DNA from: Nanobdellota archaeon
Lineage (GTDB): Archaea; Nanobdellota; Nanobdellia; SCGC-AAA011-G17; JAFCDX01
DNA length: 28,550 bases
Direction of reading: 5' to 3'
NCBI GenBank assembly: GCA_018816585.1
Contig: JAHIVQ010000050.1
Coordinates: 1-28,550 of the forward strand
Under the pieces are notes generated by a model. That model worked only from the letters and a program-made list of their open reading frames with translations. It was not told where the DNA came from and ran no database searches. Made by a program: the position numbers and the translations under genes. Shown here one piece after another: positions 12,951 to 22,459 of the stretch. Position 1 is the first letter of the stretch, and each line of letters begins with the position of its first letter.

Positions 12951-15746
12951 ATGTATAATTTTAAAGAAGTAGAAGAGAAACTAATTGAGTTTTGGGAAAA
13001 GAATAAGATATTTGAAAAGTCAGTTGAATCTAGATCAAAAAATAAACAATACATTTTCTATGATGGGCCTCCATTTGCTACAGGTATACCACATTATGGT
13101 CATATTCTGGGATTAACAAGTAAAGATTTATTTCCAAGATATTGGACAATGAAAGGGTTTAGAGTTGAAAGAAGATGGGGATGGGACTGTCATGGTTTAC
13201 CTATTGAAAATATTGCTGAAAAAGAATTAGGAATTAAAGAAAAGAAAAACATTGAAGAAATGGGTGTTGCCAAGTTTAATGAATTTTGCAGAAGTAAAGT
13301 TCTTGAGTTTGCTGTTGAATGGAAAAAGACAGTGAGAAGAATGGGTAAATGGATAGAGTTTGATAATTCATATAAAACAATGGACAATGATTATATGGAA
13401 AGTGTATGGCATATTTTCAAAAAACTTTATGATGAGAAATATATTTATGAAGGTAAAAAAATCTTATTATACTGTCCAAGATGTGAAACTCCCTTATCTG
13501 CTTCTGAAATAGCAATGGATAATAGTTATAAAGAAGTTACTGAAAAATCAGTTACAGTTAAATTCAAGATAAAAAATGAAAAAGATACTTATATATTATC
13601 ATGGACAACTACACCCTGGACACTAATTGGTAATGTTGCTTTAGCAGTTAATGAAAAATTAAATTATATTAAAATAAAAGTAGGAAATGAAAATTATATT
13701 TTAGCTAAAGATAGATTAATTGAAATCGAAGAAAAATATGATATTATAAATGAATTTAAAGGTGAAAAATTACTAGGTGTTGAATATGGACCATTATATG
13801 AAATCCCTTCTAAGAAAAAAGGCCATTACATAATAAATGGTGGTGACCAAGTTACTTCTGTTGATGGAACCGGAGTTGTACATATGGCTCTTTATGGTGA
13901 ATTTGATTATGAAATGATTAAAAAATATGACTTACCAATAATACAACATTTAGATAAGCAAGGGAAGGTAAGTATGGGACCTGCAGATTTTCTTGGTTTA
14001 TATTTTAAAAAAGCAGACAGTGAAGTTCTAAATGATTTAGATAATAGAAATTTATTATATAATTCTAAAAATTATCAGCACAGTTATCCTTTTTGTTATA
14101 GATGTGAAACTCCTCTATTTTATAATGCAGTTGATTCATGGTTTGTTAATATACAAAAAATAAAAAAAGAATTATTGAATAAAAATAAAGAAATAAATTG
14201 GTATCCTGAACATATTAAAGAAGGCAGATTCAAAAATATTTTAGAAACAGCTCCTGACTGGAGTATTTCAAGAAATAGATTTTGGGCAACTTCTATTCCT
14301 GTATGGAAATGTAAATGCAGGGAAATTAAAGTTATTGGAAGTGTTGAAGAATTAAGAAAGAATGCTATTGGAAAACTTCCAAAAGAAATTGACTTGCATA
14401 AACATATTGTTGATGATATACATTTGAAGTGTGACAAATGTAAAAATAAAATGTATAGAGTTCCTGAAGTAATGGATTGCTGGTTTGAATCTGGAAGTAT
14501 GCCCTATGCAGCAAAACACTATCCTTTTGAAAATAAAGAATGGTTTAAGAAGAATTTTCCTTGTGATTTTATTTCTGAATATATAGCCCAAGTAAGAGCT
14601 TGGTTTTATTACATGCATGTTTTAGGAGTAATACTATTTGATAAGGCTCCATTCAAGAATGTTGTTGTAACTGGAACTATACTTGCATCAGATGGAACAA
14701 AAATGAGCAAGTCAAAAGGAAATTTCCCAGACCCTTGGATGATATTTGATAAATATGGAGCAGATGCACTAAGATTTTATTTGATGAATTCAAACCTTAT
14801 GAAAGCAGAAGATATTAATTTTAATGAAAGTACTTTAAGTGATATTAATAAAAAATTTATAATGATACTATCTAATTCAACTAATTATTATAATTTATAT
14901 AAAAATGATAAACCAATTAATTTCAAGACAAAGAATATTTTAGATAAATGGGTTATAAGTAAATTTAATTTGTTAATAAGAGATGTTACAAATAGCTTAG
15001 ATGATTATGATACTGTCAAGGCTTGTAATTCTATAATTAATTTTGTTGATGATTTATCAAAATGGTATATTAGAAGAAGTAGAGATAGATTCAATGAAGG
15101 GGATCAGGATAGTATTGGAACTTTAGGTTATGTTTTATTAAATTTAGCAAAGGTAATTGCACCAATAACTCCATTTATTGCTGAAAATATATATCAATCT
15201 TTTAAAACAAAATTAAAATCAGTACATTTAGAAGACTGGCCAGAATATAATGAAGAATTAATATCTGAAAAATTAAACAAAGAAATGGAAGAAGTTAGAA
15301 ACATTGTTAGTTTAGCACTAGAAGAAAGAAATAAAATACAAATTCCTATAAGACAAGTCTTAAGCAGTATAAATATTAGTGGTGTTAAATTAGATAAAGA
15401 ATATTTGGAACTAATAATGGATGAAGTTAATGTTAAAAAAGTTAATATAAACAAAGGTGAGAAATTAGAGATTAAATTTGATACTAAAATAACAAAAGAG
15501 CTTGAACAAGAAGGTTATTCAAGAGAAATAACAAGAGTAATACAAAATTTAAGAAAAGAAATAGGATTAAAAAAAGAAGATATTATTGATGTTGGAATTG
15601 AAAGTGATTATGATTTTGGAAAATTAATTAAAAATATAAAAGAAAAAGTGGGTGCTAAAACTCTTGAATTAAAAGCCTTAAAAAAATACAAGAAAATGGT
15701 TGAAAAGGAAATAAAAGATAAAAAATTCAAGATTTTTGTCGGCTGA
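12951..15746 (+). CDS. ileS: isoleucyl-tRNA synthetase
   Basis: Class Ia aminoacyl-tRNA synthetase of 931 residues that charges tRNA-Ile. The HIGH-type motif is HYGH (48-51) after YDGPPFATGIP, and KMSKS is at 584-588. The long CP1 editing insertion contains the family block SWTTTPWTL and the VTSVDGTGVVHMALYGEFDY region. Several CxxC pairs (CPRCETPLSAS, CYRCETPLF, CDKC) mark zinc-binding knuckles of the archaeal/eukaryotic type. The anticodon-binding domain and a C-terminal extension follow KMSKS. It is complete and has no visible lesions. It is shorter than many archaeal IleRS, mainly in the C-terminal part. Confidence 0.97.
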   Translation: MYNFKEVEEKLIEFWEKNKIFEKSVESRSKNKQYIFYDGPPFATGIPHYGHILGLTSKDLFPRYWTMKGFRVERRWGWDCHGLPIENIAEKELGIKEKKNIEEMGVAKFNEFCRSKVLEFAVEWKKTVRRMGKWIEFDNSYKTMDNDYMESVWHIFKKLYDEKYIYEGKKILLYCPRCETPLSASEIAMDNSYKEVTEKSVTVKFKIKNEKDTYILSWTTTPWTLIGNVALAVNEKLNYIKIKVGNENYILAKDRLIEIEEKYDIINEFKGEKLLGVEYGPLYEIPSKKKGHYIINGGDQVTSVDGTGVVHMALYGEFDYEMIKKYDLPIIQHLDKQGKVSMGPADFLGLYFKKADSEVLNDLDNRNLLYNSKNYQHSYPFCYRCETPLFYNAVDSWFVNIQKIKKELLNKNKEINWYPEHIKEGRFKNILETAPDWSISRNRFWATSIPVWKCKCREIKVIGSVEELRKNAIGKLPKEIDLHKHIVDDIHLKCDKCKNKMYRVPEVMDCWFESGSMPYAAKHYPFENKEWFKKNFPCDFISEYIAQVRAWFYYMHVLGVILFDKAPFKNVVVTGTILASDGTKMSKSKGNFPDPWMIFDKYGADALRFYLMNSNLMKAEDINFNESTLSDINKKFIMILSNSTNYYNLYKNDKPINFKTKNILDKWVISKFNLLIRDVTNSLDDYDTVKACNSIINFVDDLSKWYIRRSRDRFNEGDQDSIGTLGYVLLNLAKVIAPITPFIAENIYQSFKTKLKSVHLEDWPEYNEELISEKLNKEMEEVRNIVSLALEERNKIQIPIRQVLSSINISGVKLDKEYLELIMDEVNVKKVNINKGEKLEIKFDTKITKELEQEGYSREITRVIQNLRKEIGLKKEDIIDVGIESDYDFGKLIKNIKEKVGAKTLELKALKKYKKMVEKEIKDKKFKIFVG

Positions 15747-15748
15747 CC

Positions 15749-15787
15749 TTTATAAATACCTTTATAAATTTTTCTGTATTTATAAAC
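15749..15787 (+). promoter_or_regulatory. three TATA-like boxes before tbp
   Basis: TTTATAAATAC (15749-15759), TTTATAAATT (15761-15770) and ATTTATAAAC (15778-15787) precede the TBP start at 15791. The middle one is spaced for a leaderless start at the ATG. The third is too close to serve and could let TBP block its own promoter. Confidence 0.5.
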
Positions 15788-15790
15788 CAA

Positions 15791-16330
15791 ATGAGACAAT
15801 TCGATTTAAAAATAGTAAATATTGTTGCTTCTACATCACTTGAACATGATATTCCTTTAATAAAACTAGCAGAGACACTGCCAAATACAGAATACAATCC
15901 AGAGCAATTTCCAGGTTTAGTAATGAGAATAAAGGAGCCAAAAACCTCTGCTTTAATATTCAGTTCTGGTAAAGTTGTATGTACAGGTGCAAGATCAATG
16001 GCAAAAGTTAAGGAATCTATATCTAATATTATAAAAAATATTGCTAAAATAGGAATAAGAATAAAAATAAAGCCAAAAATAAAAGTGCAGAATGTTGTTG
16101 CTTCTGGAAATATTAATATGGATTTAAATTTAAATAAATTAGCAATGAAACTGGAAAATACAGAATATGAACCGGAACAATTCCCAGGTTTAGTTTACAA
16201 GTTATCTGGAACAAGAGCTACATTCTTATTATTCAGCAATGGAAAAATAGTTTGCACTGGAACAACCGGTGAGACTAAACTAAAAGAGGCTGTTAACAAG
16301 CTAGTTTCTGTACTAAAGAATGTAAAATAG
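15791..16330 (+). CDS. tbp: TATA-box-binding protein
   Basis: Archaeal TBP of 179 residues, which recruits TFB and RNA polymerase to promoters. The two direct repeats that form the saddle are obvious. Residues about 6-85 contain IVNIVASTSLEHDIPLIKLA, NTEYNPEQFPGLVMRI and FSSGKVVCTGA. Residues about 97-176 contain VQNVVASGNINMDLNLNKLA, NTEYEPEQFPGLVYKL and FSNGKIVCTGT. No acidic tail is present. It begins 44 bases after ileS and is followed by rfcS, with its own TATA boxes. Confidence 0.97.
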   Translation: MRQFDLKIVNIVASTSLEHDIPLIKLAETLPNTEYNPEQFPGLVMRIKEPKTSALIFSSGKVVCTGARSMAKVKESISNIIKNIAKIGIRIKIKPKIKVQNVVASGNINMDLNLNKLAMKLENTEYEPEQFPGLVYKLSGTRATFLLFSNGKIVCTGTTGETKLKEAVNKLVSVLKNVK

Positions 16331-16379
16331 ATTATTTTTGATATAAATATATATAAATTATAACTAATTTTAATGAAAA

Positions 16380-17327
16380 ATGGAAAAAATATGGTGTGAG
16401 AAATATCGTCCTTTAGTATTTAAGGATATAATTGGACAGAAACCAATAGTTGATAAAATAAAGGCAATGGTTGAAAAGAAAAATTTACCTCACCAGTTAT
16501 ATGTTGGCCCGGCAGGTGTTGGCAAAACTTCTTTAATTCTAGTTGTATCTCATGAATTATATGGAGATTCTTGGCAAGAGAATATTCTTGAATTAAATGC
16601 GTCTGATACAAGAGGGATTGATGTTATAAGAAATGAAGTAAAAAACTTTGCAAGAACTAAATCACTAACAGGAGTGCCAAAAATATGTATTCTTGATGAA
16701 GCAGATTCACTAACAAAAGAAGCTCAGCAGGCATTAAGAAGAACAATGGAAAAATTTTCTAATTCATGCAGATTTTGTTTATTGGCAAATTATTCCTCAA
16801 AAATTATAGAACCTATACAAAGCAGGTGTGCTGTTTTTCGTTTTAAACCATTAGTAAAAGAAGAGATAAATAAAATAATAACAAATGTTGCTGACAATGA
16901 AAATCTAAAAATAGGAAATAAGGCAATTGATGCTTTATTTGAGATATCTGAAGGTGATGTAAGAAAAATATATAATATATTGCAGAGCTGTTCATCAATA
17001 TCCAAAGAAATAACTAATGAATTAATCTATGAAATGGTTTCTTTTGCAAATCCAAAAGAAGTTAAAAAAATACTTGAAAATGCTGTTTCAGGTGATTTTA
17101 TTAAATCGAGGGAAAAATTACTGAAATTAATGCTTGAAGCTGGTTTGTCTGGAACAGATATTATAAAACAAGTTCAAAGAGAAATATGGGAATTAGACAT
17201 TGAGAATGATAACAAACTTAAATTAATTGAGAAATGTGCTGAGATTGAATTTAGAATGGTTGAAGGTGCAGATGAATTTATACAATTAGAAGCTTTACTA
17301 TCTCAATTTGTATTACTAGGAAAGTGA
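16380..17327 (+). CDS. rfcS: replication factor C small subunit
   Basis: Clamp-loader ATPase of 315 residues, which loads PCNA at primer ends together with RfcL. It starts with the family signature WCEKYRP, then shows Walker A GPAGVGKT (43-50), Walker B DEAD-type LDEADS (105-110) and the SRC arginine-finger motif (148-150). The C-terminal collar domain fills residues about 230-315. Length is typical and there is no intein. The last 12 bases overlap the 3-prime end of the convergent phosphoesterase gene. Confidence 0.96.
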   Translation: MEKIWCEKYRPLVFKDIIGQKPIVDKIKAMVEKKNLPHQLYVGPAGVGKTSLILVVSHELYGDSWQENILELNASDTRGIDVIRNEVKNFARTKSLTGVPKICILDEADSLTKEAQQALRRTMEKFSNSCRFCLLANYSSKIIEPIQSRCAVFRFKPLVKEEINKIITNVADNENLKIGNKAIDALFEISEGDVRKIYNILQSCSSISKEITNELIYEMVSFANPKEVKKILENAVSGDFIKSREKLLKLMLEAGLSGTDIIKQVQREIWELDIENDNKLKLIEKCAEIEFRMVEGADEFIQLEALLSQFVLLGK

Positions 17328-18173
17328 TTTTCCATAAAATTTTAATTTTTTAATTTTATTACCTTCTAATTCTAATAAAGTATTTACTTTTGGACCAAAA
17401 CCTGTATTAATAACTGTTGTTTTTCCAATTTTTTCTTTGCCAAAATGCTCATGCATATGACCTCCAATACAGATTAAAGGATGATATTTATCAATAACTT
17501 TTCTGGCAATTAAAGAACCATAATGATATCCGTACCTAGGAGATTGTTTATTTGTTATTTTATCAAGAGAGGTATTAAAGGGTATATTATGAGAAAGTAA
17601 AATTAAAGGTTTACTAGATCTTTTGAATAAGTAATCCATATTTTTTAATTCTTTTTCATAAGCTTTTTTTAATTTTTTCAATTCATTTTTTTTCATTGAT
17701 TTTAATTCTTTTTTATCTTGTGGATACTCGGGTCCAGATGAAATTCCATGACCTATTATTTGATAATTACAAACATTAAATAATTTATTATGAACATCAA
17801 TAATATTAGATAATTTATTTATTGTATTATAATAATTTTTTCTTAGGATATTAAATTGAGAATTACTATCCCCTGTCCAATCCCAATTACCTGGGACAAC
17901 ATATACAGGAACATTAAAGGAATTTAATTTCTTTAAAACTGAAGCCCCATCAGAAATAGATTTTTTAATTATTTTAATTGCTTTCTTTTTTCCAGTTAAA
18001 TCGTACCAATTTATTTTAGAATTAGGGTTCTTTAAATGTTCTTGTAAAGATTGAAACATATATTTTCTTGGAGCATCTGAACAGAAATCTCCAGGAGCTA
18101 TTATTGCATCAAAATCCTTATAATGAATTAGGGGTTTATGTCCATGTAAGTCCCCAACAATTAAAAATTTCAT
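17316..18173 (-). CDS. metallophosphoesterase (calcineurin-like)
   Basis: Predicted binuclear-metal phosphoesterase of 285 residues. The metal-ligand motifs appear in order: GDLHGH (D8, H10), APGDFCSD, VPGNWDWTGD (the GNHD position with Trp for His), LLSHNIPF and GGHMHEHFG. A charged helical insertion rich in Lys/Glu (about 170-195) lies between the third and fourth motifs. Substrate unknown. I choose ATG 18173 (MKFLIVGDLH) over ATG 18182 because the family starts directly with this strand. It is divergent from rfcL and seems to share a symmetric TATA box with it. Confidence 0.8.
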   Translation of the reverse strand: MKFLIVGDLHGHKPLIHYKDFDAIIAPGDFCSDAPRKYMFQSLQEHLKNPNSKINWYDLTGKKKAIKIIKKSISDGASVLKKLNSFNVPVYVVPGNWDWTGDSNSQFNILRKNYYNTINKLSNIIDVHNKLFNVCNYQIIGHGISSGPEYPQDKKELKSMKKNELKKLKKAYEKELKNMDYLFKRSSKPLILLSHNIPFNTSLDKITNKQSPRYGYHYGSLIARKVIDKYHPLICIGGHMHEHFGKEKIGKTTVINTGFGPKVNTLLELEGNKIKKLKFYGKSLS

Positions 18174-18197
18174 TCTACACATTACAGAATATACAAC

Positions 18198-18205
18198 TTT
18201 ATAAA
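18198..18205. promoter_or_regulatory. symmetric TATA box shared by rfcL and the phosphoesterase
   Basis: TTTATAAA is its own reverse complement. It is about 22 bases from the rfcL ATG on the plus strand and about 25 bases from the phosphoesterase ATG at 18173 on the minus strand, so one box could serve two leaderless transcripts. Confidence 0.45.
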
Positions 18206-18226
18206 TTTAATTAAGATTATAAAAAA

Positions 18227-19372
18227 ATGAATTTTGTAGATAAATATAAGCCAAAATCAACAAAGGATATTCTTGGACAAGATATTGGATTAAATCAACT
18301 AAGACTTAATCTAAAAAAACCTGTATTTATTTATGGTCCTCCAGGAACAGGAAAAACAGCGACAATTCATGCTCTTGCAAATGATATGAATTATGAAATA
18401 ATTGAATTAAATGCATCTGATTTCAGAAATAAAGATGAGATTGATAGTATTGTAGGAAATTCAATAAAACAAAAATCATTATTCAATAAAGGAAAAATAA
18501 TTCTTGTTGATGAATTAGATGGAATTTCTGGAAAAGAAGATCGCGGTGGAGTACAAGCTTTATTAGTACTAATACAAGAATCAACTTTTCCTGTAATAAT
18601 GGTAGCAAATGACCCTTGGAATTCAAGATTTTCTCAATTAAGAATGAAAAGTAAAATGATTGATTTTAAAAAATTAAATTATTTAACTATTTTTAATATC
18701 TTAACAAAAATATGTAAAAGTGAAAACATAAAAATTTCTGATAAGGATTTAAGAGAATTATCAATTAAAAGTGATGGTGATGTAAGGGCAGCAATAAATG
18801 ATCTTGAAATAGTAAGTTATAATAATAATCTTGAAGGTATTGGTGAAAGAGAACGAGAAACAAGTATTTTTAATGCAATTCAATTAATTCTAAAATCAAA
18901 TAATCCAAAAGAGGTTCTAAATATTTTAGATAGGGTTAATATGGATTTAAATGATTGTATTTTATGGCTTGAAGAAAATATTGCACTGGAATATAAAAAT
19001 AAACATGACCTTGCAAGAGCTTATGATATTTTATCAAAAGCAGATGTTTATCGTGGAAGAATAACTAAATGGCAGCACTGGAGATTTTTAGTCTATATTT
19101 ATGATTTAATAAGTGCTGGAATTGCTGTGTCTAAGAAAAATAAGTATTATGGTTTTACTAAATATAGAAAACCTGCACGTATACTTGAGATATGGAAATT
19201 TAACCAAAAGAACAAATTAAAAAAGGATATTAGTATAAAAATAGCAAAAAAAGTACATACTTCAATAAAACATGTTAAGAAGGATTTTCTATTTTATAAG
19301 AGATTTATAAATAAAGATATAATAAAAGAGCTTAATTTAAGTGAAGAAGAAGCTGAATTCTTAAAAAATTAA
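18227..19372 (+). CDS. rfcL: replication factor C large subunit
   Basis: Large subunit of the archaeal clamp loader, 381 residues. It begins with FVDKYKPKSTKDILGQ, then Walker A GPPGTGKT (37-44), the Walker B DELD motif (VDELDG, 94-99) and a DVRAAINDLE sensor 2 block. The C-terminal collar continues to the end. It is shorter than many RfcL (usually well over 400 residues), and I see no clear terminal PCNA-binding box. Paired with rfcS about 0.9 kb away, it completes the RFC complex in this window. Confidence 0.94.
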   Translation: MNFVDKYKPKSTKDILGQDIGLNQLRLNLKKPVFIYGPPGTGKTATIHALANDMNYEIIELNASDFRNKDEIDSIVGNSIKQKSLFNKGKIILVDELDGISGKEDRGGVQALLVLIQESTFPVIMVANDPWNSRFSQLRMKSKMIDFKKLNYLTIFNILTKICKSENIKISDKDLRELSIKSDGDVRAAINDLEIVSYNNNLEGIGERERETSIFNAIQLILKSNNPKEVLNILDRVNMDLNDCILWLEENIALEYKNKHDLARAYDILSKADVYRGRITKWQHWRFLVYIYDLISAGIAVSKKNKYYGFTKYRKPARILEIWKFNQKNKLKKDISIKIAKKVHTSIKHVKKDFLFYKRFINKDIIKELNLSEEEAEFLKN

Positions 19373-19406
19373 GAAAGATTTATAAAGTTTTTATATACAT
19401 TAATAT

Positions 19407-19958
19407 ATGGTATTATGGACAATATTTATAATAGCTGCAGTTTTGGTAATTATATTTATTTATTACTATAATAGATTTGCAATTCTTGGAAATAGAATTG
19501 ATAATTCACTTGCACAAATCGATGTTCAATTAAAGAAAAGAGCAGATTTAGTTCCTAATTTAATCAGCGCTGTAAAGGGTTATATGAAGCATGAAAAGAG
19601 CATAATGACAAATGTTACAGAAGCCAGAAAAGCATTACTATCTGCAAAAGATATGCCTAGCAAAATAAAGGCAGGCGATAATCTACAAACTGCGCTTAAA
19701 TCAATATTTGCACTAGCTGAAAATTATCCAAACCTAAAAGCAAATGAGAATTTCCTGCAACTGCAACAAGAACTGTCTGCAATTGAGGATAAAGTAGCTT
19801 ACTCAAGGCAGTTTTACAATGATAACATACTTGATTTCAATAATAGCATTAAGATATTTCCAGGAAAATTATTTGCTTCATTATTTAATGTAAAAGGAAG
19901 ACCATATCTCGAAATTAAAGAATCAGAAAGAGCTGTTCCTAAAGTAAAATTTGAATGA
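19407..19958 (+). CDS. lemA: LemA family protein
   Basis: Membrane-anchored helical protein of 183 residues. An N-terminal transmembrane segment (about 3-21) is followed by the signature FAILGNRIDNSLAQIDVQLKKRADLVPNLISAVKGYMKHEK, then LKANENFLQLQQELSAIEDKVAYSRQFYND. LemA proteins are of unclear function but are very often encoded next to an HtpX protease, as here: the HtpX ATG overlaps this stop codon. A TATA box lies at about 19379-19388, giving a near-leaderless start. Confidence 0.93.
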   Translation: MVLWTIFIIAAVLVIIFIYYYNRFAILGNRIDNSLAQIDVQLKKRADLVPNLISAVKGYMKHEKSIMTNVTEARKALLSAKDMPSKIKAGDNLQTALKSIFALAENYPNLKANENFLQLQQELSAIEDKVAYSRQFYNDNILDFNNSIKIFPGKLFASLFNVKGRPYLEIKESERAVPKVKFE

Positions 19959-20854
19959 TGTCAGAGAGAATAAGTTTTTATGACCAGATAAGAAACAATA
20001 AGATTAAGTCAGTGCTACTTATATCTTTAATAATAATTGTATTTTTTATTCTTGGTTATTTTGTAAGTTATGCATTTACTCCTGATTATTTCTTTATTAT
20101 TATGATTTTATCAATAATAATTTCAATATTTTATGTTGTAATTGGTTATTACAAATCAGATAAAATTGCTTTAGCCTCAGTAAATGCAAAGCCTGCACTA
20201 AGATCAGAATACAGTCAATATTATCATATAGTTGAAGGATTAACAATAGCTTCTGGTATTCCAATGCCAAAATTATATGTAATGAATAATGAGCAGATTA
20301 ATGCATTTGCTACAGGAAGAGATCCTAAAAATTCTATTATCTGTGTAACAACAGGAGCACTAAAAAATTTAAACAAGCAGGAATTAGAAGGTGTACTTGC
20401 ACATGAATTAAGCCATATAGCAAATTATGATATAAGATTCATGACACTAACAGCTGTTTTAGTTGGAATGATTGCAATAATAGCAGAATTATTTCTGAGA
20501 AGCTTTTGGTTTAGAGGAAGTAGTGATCGTGATAATAAAGGTAATATGATTTTAATCTTAATAGGGATAGTATTTGCTATACTCGCACCAATTGTTGTTA
20601 GATTAATACAATTAGCCATAAGCAGAAAAAGAGAGTATGTAGCTGATGCATCAGGAGTAAAATTTACAAGATATCCTAAAGGATTAGCAGATGCACTGAG
20701 AAAAATAGAAAAAGATCATCCAACTGAAAATAAAAAGATAAACAAGGCTGTTGCACCCTTATTTATATCTGATCCATTTAAGAGAAAGATACAAGGATTG
20801 TTTAGCACTCATCCGCCATTAACAGAAAGGATTAGAATTTTAGAGAGAATGTAA
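19955..20854 (+). CDS. htpX: HtpX-like M48 zinc metalloprotease
   Basis: Membrane protease of 299 residues. The zinc site is H150-E151-L-S-H154 with E227 in RKREYVADASG as third ligand. Two transmembrane helices (about 20-40 and 45-65) precede the catalytic domain and one or two more (about 165-182 and 197-222) lie within it, the standard HtpX topology. Family role is turnover of misfolded membrane proteins. It overlaps lemA, so the pair is translationally coupled. The next gene downstream lies across the anomalous spacer that starts the island. Confidence 0.95.
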   Translation: MMSERISFYDQIRNNKIKSVLLISLIIIVFFILGYFVSYAFTPDYFFIIMILSIIISIFYVVIGYYKSDKIALASVNAKPALRSEYSQYYHIVEGLTIASGIPMPKLYVMNNEQINAFATGRDPKNSIICVTTGALKNLNKQELEGVLAHELSHIANYDIRFMTLTAVLVGMIAIIAELFLRSFWFRGSSDRDNKGNMILILIGIVFAILAPIVVRLIQLAISRKREYVADASGVKFTRYPKGLADALRKIEKDHPTENKKINKAVAPLFISDPFKRKIQGLFSTHPPLTERIRILERM

Positions 20855-20869
20855 AAATTTAGTGCAACG

Positions 20870-20997
20870 TTCCGAAGGAAAATTTTTGAGTTTTTAGATT
20901 ACTGATAAACTTCGACCGTAGGGAGCCAATATGTCCGAAGGACGAGAGAGGGGCTTTTTTGGTTCTTTTTCTAAAAGAACATTAGGGCGAGAAAACC
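20870..20997. repeat. left hairpin/inverted-repeat block of the M16 module
   Basis: The 222-base spacer between htpX and the M16 gene contains hairpins TTCCGAAGGAA (20870-20880), GTCCGAAGGAC (20933-20943) and GTTCTTTT/AAAAGAAC (20962-20980). It also has two boxes, AGAGAGGGGCT (20945-20955) and GGGCGAGAAAACC (20985-20997), that recur in inverted orientation after the gene. This is the left boundary of a module. Confidence 0.7.
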
Positions 20998-21045
20998 GCT
21001 CATGACACACAATTAGTCACTTAGAAGTAGTTATAAAATAGAAAA

Positions 21046-21055
21046 CTTTATAAAG
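21046..21055 (+). promoter_or_regulatory. TATA box of the M16 gene
   Basis: CTTTATAAAG is centred about 26 bases before the ATG at 21077. It lies inside the inverted repeats, so the module carries its own archaeal promoter for a leaderless message. Confidence 0.55.
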
Positions 21056-21076
21056 TAAGATTTTTTATCAAATAGT

Positions 21077-22357
21077 ATGGCAACTATTAATGGAAATTAT
21101 CGAGAATTTAGATTAGATAATGGTCTATTTGTAGCTTTACAAGAAACTCCTACTCAAACAGTTTCAGGCAGACTTAGGGTCTGGCATGGAGCATTAAATG
21201 AAGAAAAAGGAGAAGATGGAATTGCACATTTCTTAGAACATACACTAATGACAGGCGGTTCTCAAAAATATGATCCTGAAAGAGCGGATGAAATTAGAGG
21301 GACATTTGGCTCGTTTAATGCTTGTACAGGATTAGAGAGAACTTTTTTCCCAGTTGATATGTTGGCAGAAGATAGTCAATTATTTATTGAATATGTTTCT
21401 GATGCAGCTTTTAATCCAAGATTTGCAACACCAAAGGTGGAAGAAGAAAGACAGAGGGTTTTAAGAGAAACTGCCGATGCAAAAAGCAATCCTGGATTTA
21501 AAGATAGTAAATCTTATGGAGAAGCATTTTTTGGAAAAAATTCTCCTCATACATATTTTATTTTAGGAAATGAAGCAGTTGTTGGTTCTGCAAACGTTGA
21601 TACTTTGAGAGGATTTCATGAAAGAGGTTATCATCCTAATAATATGGATTTAATTTTAGTTGGAGCTTTGCCAAAAAATATTGAAGATATGGTTCAGGAA
21701 AACTTTGGTCAATTTCCATCTGGAAATGGGAAAAAATTTGAATTCCCAAGAAACCCTCAACTTTATGGAACAATAGTTTTGCATACTTCTGCTCCTGAAT
21801 TATATAACCATGAAAATCCAGAACAAAGCAGTGCTCAATTAAGTATAAGTTTAGTTGCTCCAACAGAAACAGATGAAGATAGTTATGCTGTAAATATGCT
21901 TGTAAATATTTTGGGTGGAGATGCAAATTCAAGATTATTTCAATCTGTAAGTCAGAGAAAAGGTCTTGCTTATGGAGTTGGAGCACAATATGATGGAAGC
22001 AATAATAAAGGTGGAATTTACATTGGTGGAAGCGTTCATTCAGTTAGAGCAAATGAAGCAGTAGATGCAATTTTTGAAGAAATGGGTAAATTGCGAACAG
22101 ATTTAGTTTCTCAAGAAAGTTTGGAAAGACTAAAAAGAAATTCTCGATATAATATTGCTAAAACTTTTGAAACAAATGCAGGTCATGTTAATGCGATTGA
22201 ATTAAGAATGGACAAAGAATTAACACCAGAATATCATCTTGAAAGAATGGAAGCAGTAACACCTGAGAAAATTAGAGATGCTGCTGTAAAATATTTACCT
22301 CAAAACAGAACAGATGGTAAATATGTATTGAGCCTAAGAGATCCATTGAAGAAGTAA
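21077..22357 (+). CDS. M16 family zinc peptidase
   Basis: Soluble insulinase-family peptidase of 426 residues. The inverted zinc motif HFLEH is at 51-55, with the third ligand E131 (VLRETADAKSN) 76 residues on, exactly the family spacing. The C-terminal half has the second M16 domain with the LVNILGGDANSRLFQSVSQRKGLAYGV block (about 275-300). No signal peptide is seen, so it should act in the cytoplasm. Codon choice is less extreme in A+T than the neighbours and the protein looks bacterial in style. It has inverted repeats on both sides; the right one begins one base after the stop codon. Transfer as a unit is likely. Confidence 0.9.
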   Translation: MATINGNYREFRLDNGLFVALQETPTQTVSGRLRVWHGALNEEKGEDGIAHFLEHTLMTGGSQKYDPERADEIRGTFGSFNACTGLERTFFPVDMLAEDSQLFIEYVSDAAFNPRFATPKVEEERQRVLRETADAKSNPGFKDSKSYGEAFFGKNSPHTYFILGNEAVVGSANVDTLRGFHERGYHPNNMDLILVGALPKNIEDMVQENFGQFPSGNGKKFEFPRNPQLYGTIVLHTSAPELYNHENPEQSSAQLSISLVAPTETDEDSYAVNMLVNILGGDANSRLFQSVSQRKGLAYGVGAQYDGSNNKGGIYIGGSVHSVRANEAVDAIFEEMGKLRTDLVSQESLERLKRNSRYNIAKTFETNAGHVNAIELRMDKELTPEYHLERMEAVTPEKIRDAAVKYLPQNRTDGKYVLSLRDPLKK

Positions 22358-22429
22358 GGTTTTCTCGCCCGATTATAAATTTCTTTTACGAAGTAAAAGG
22401 CAAAATGTCTGAAGGACTAGCCCCTCTCT
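22358..22429. repeat. right inverted-repeat block of the M16 module
   Basis: GGTTTTCTCGCCC (22358-22370) is the exact inverse of 20985-20997. AGCCCCTCTCT (22419-22429) is the exact inverse of 20945-20955. Between them are hairpins CTTTTAC/GTAAAAG (22383-22399, loop GAA) and GTCTGAAGGAC (22407-22417). Confidence 0.75.
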
Positions 22430-22459
22430 TTTTCCGTTTTAAGTAATCCAAAAATTGAA

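Noticed and set aside
21636..21986. 116-codon minus-strand open frame inside the M16 gene
   Set aside because: It is antisense to a well-supported peptidase and has a low-complexity His/Leu-rich product.
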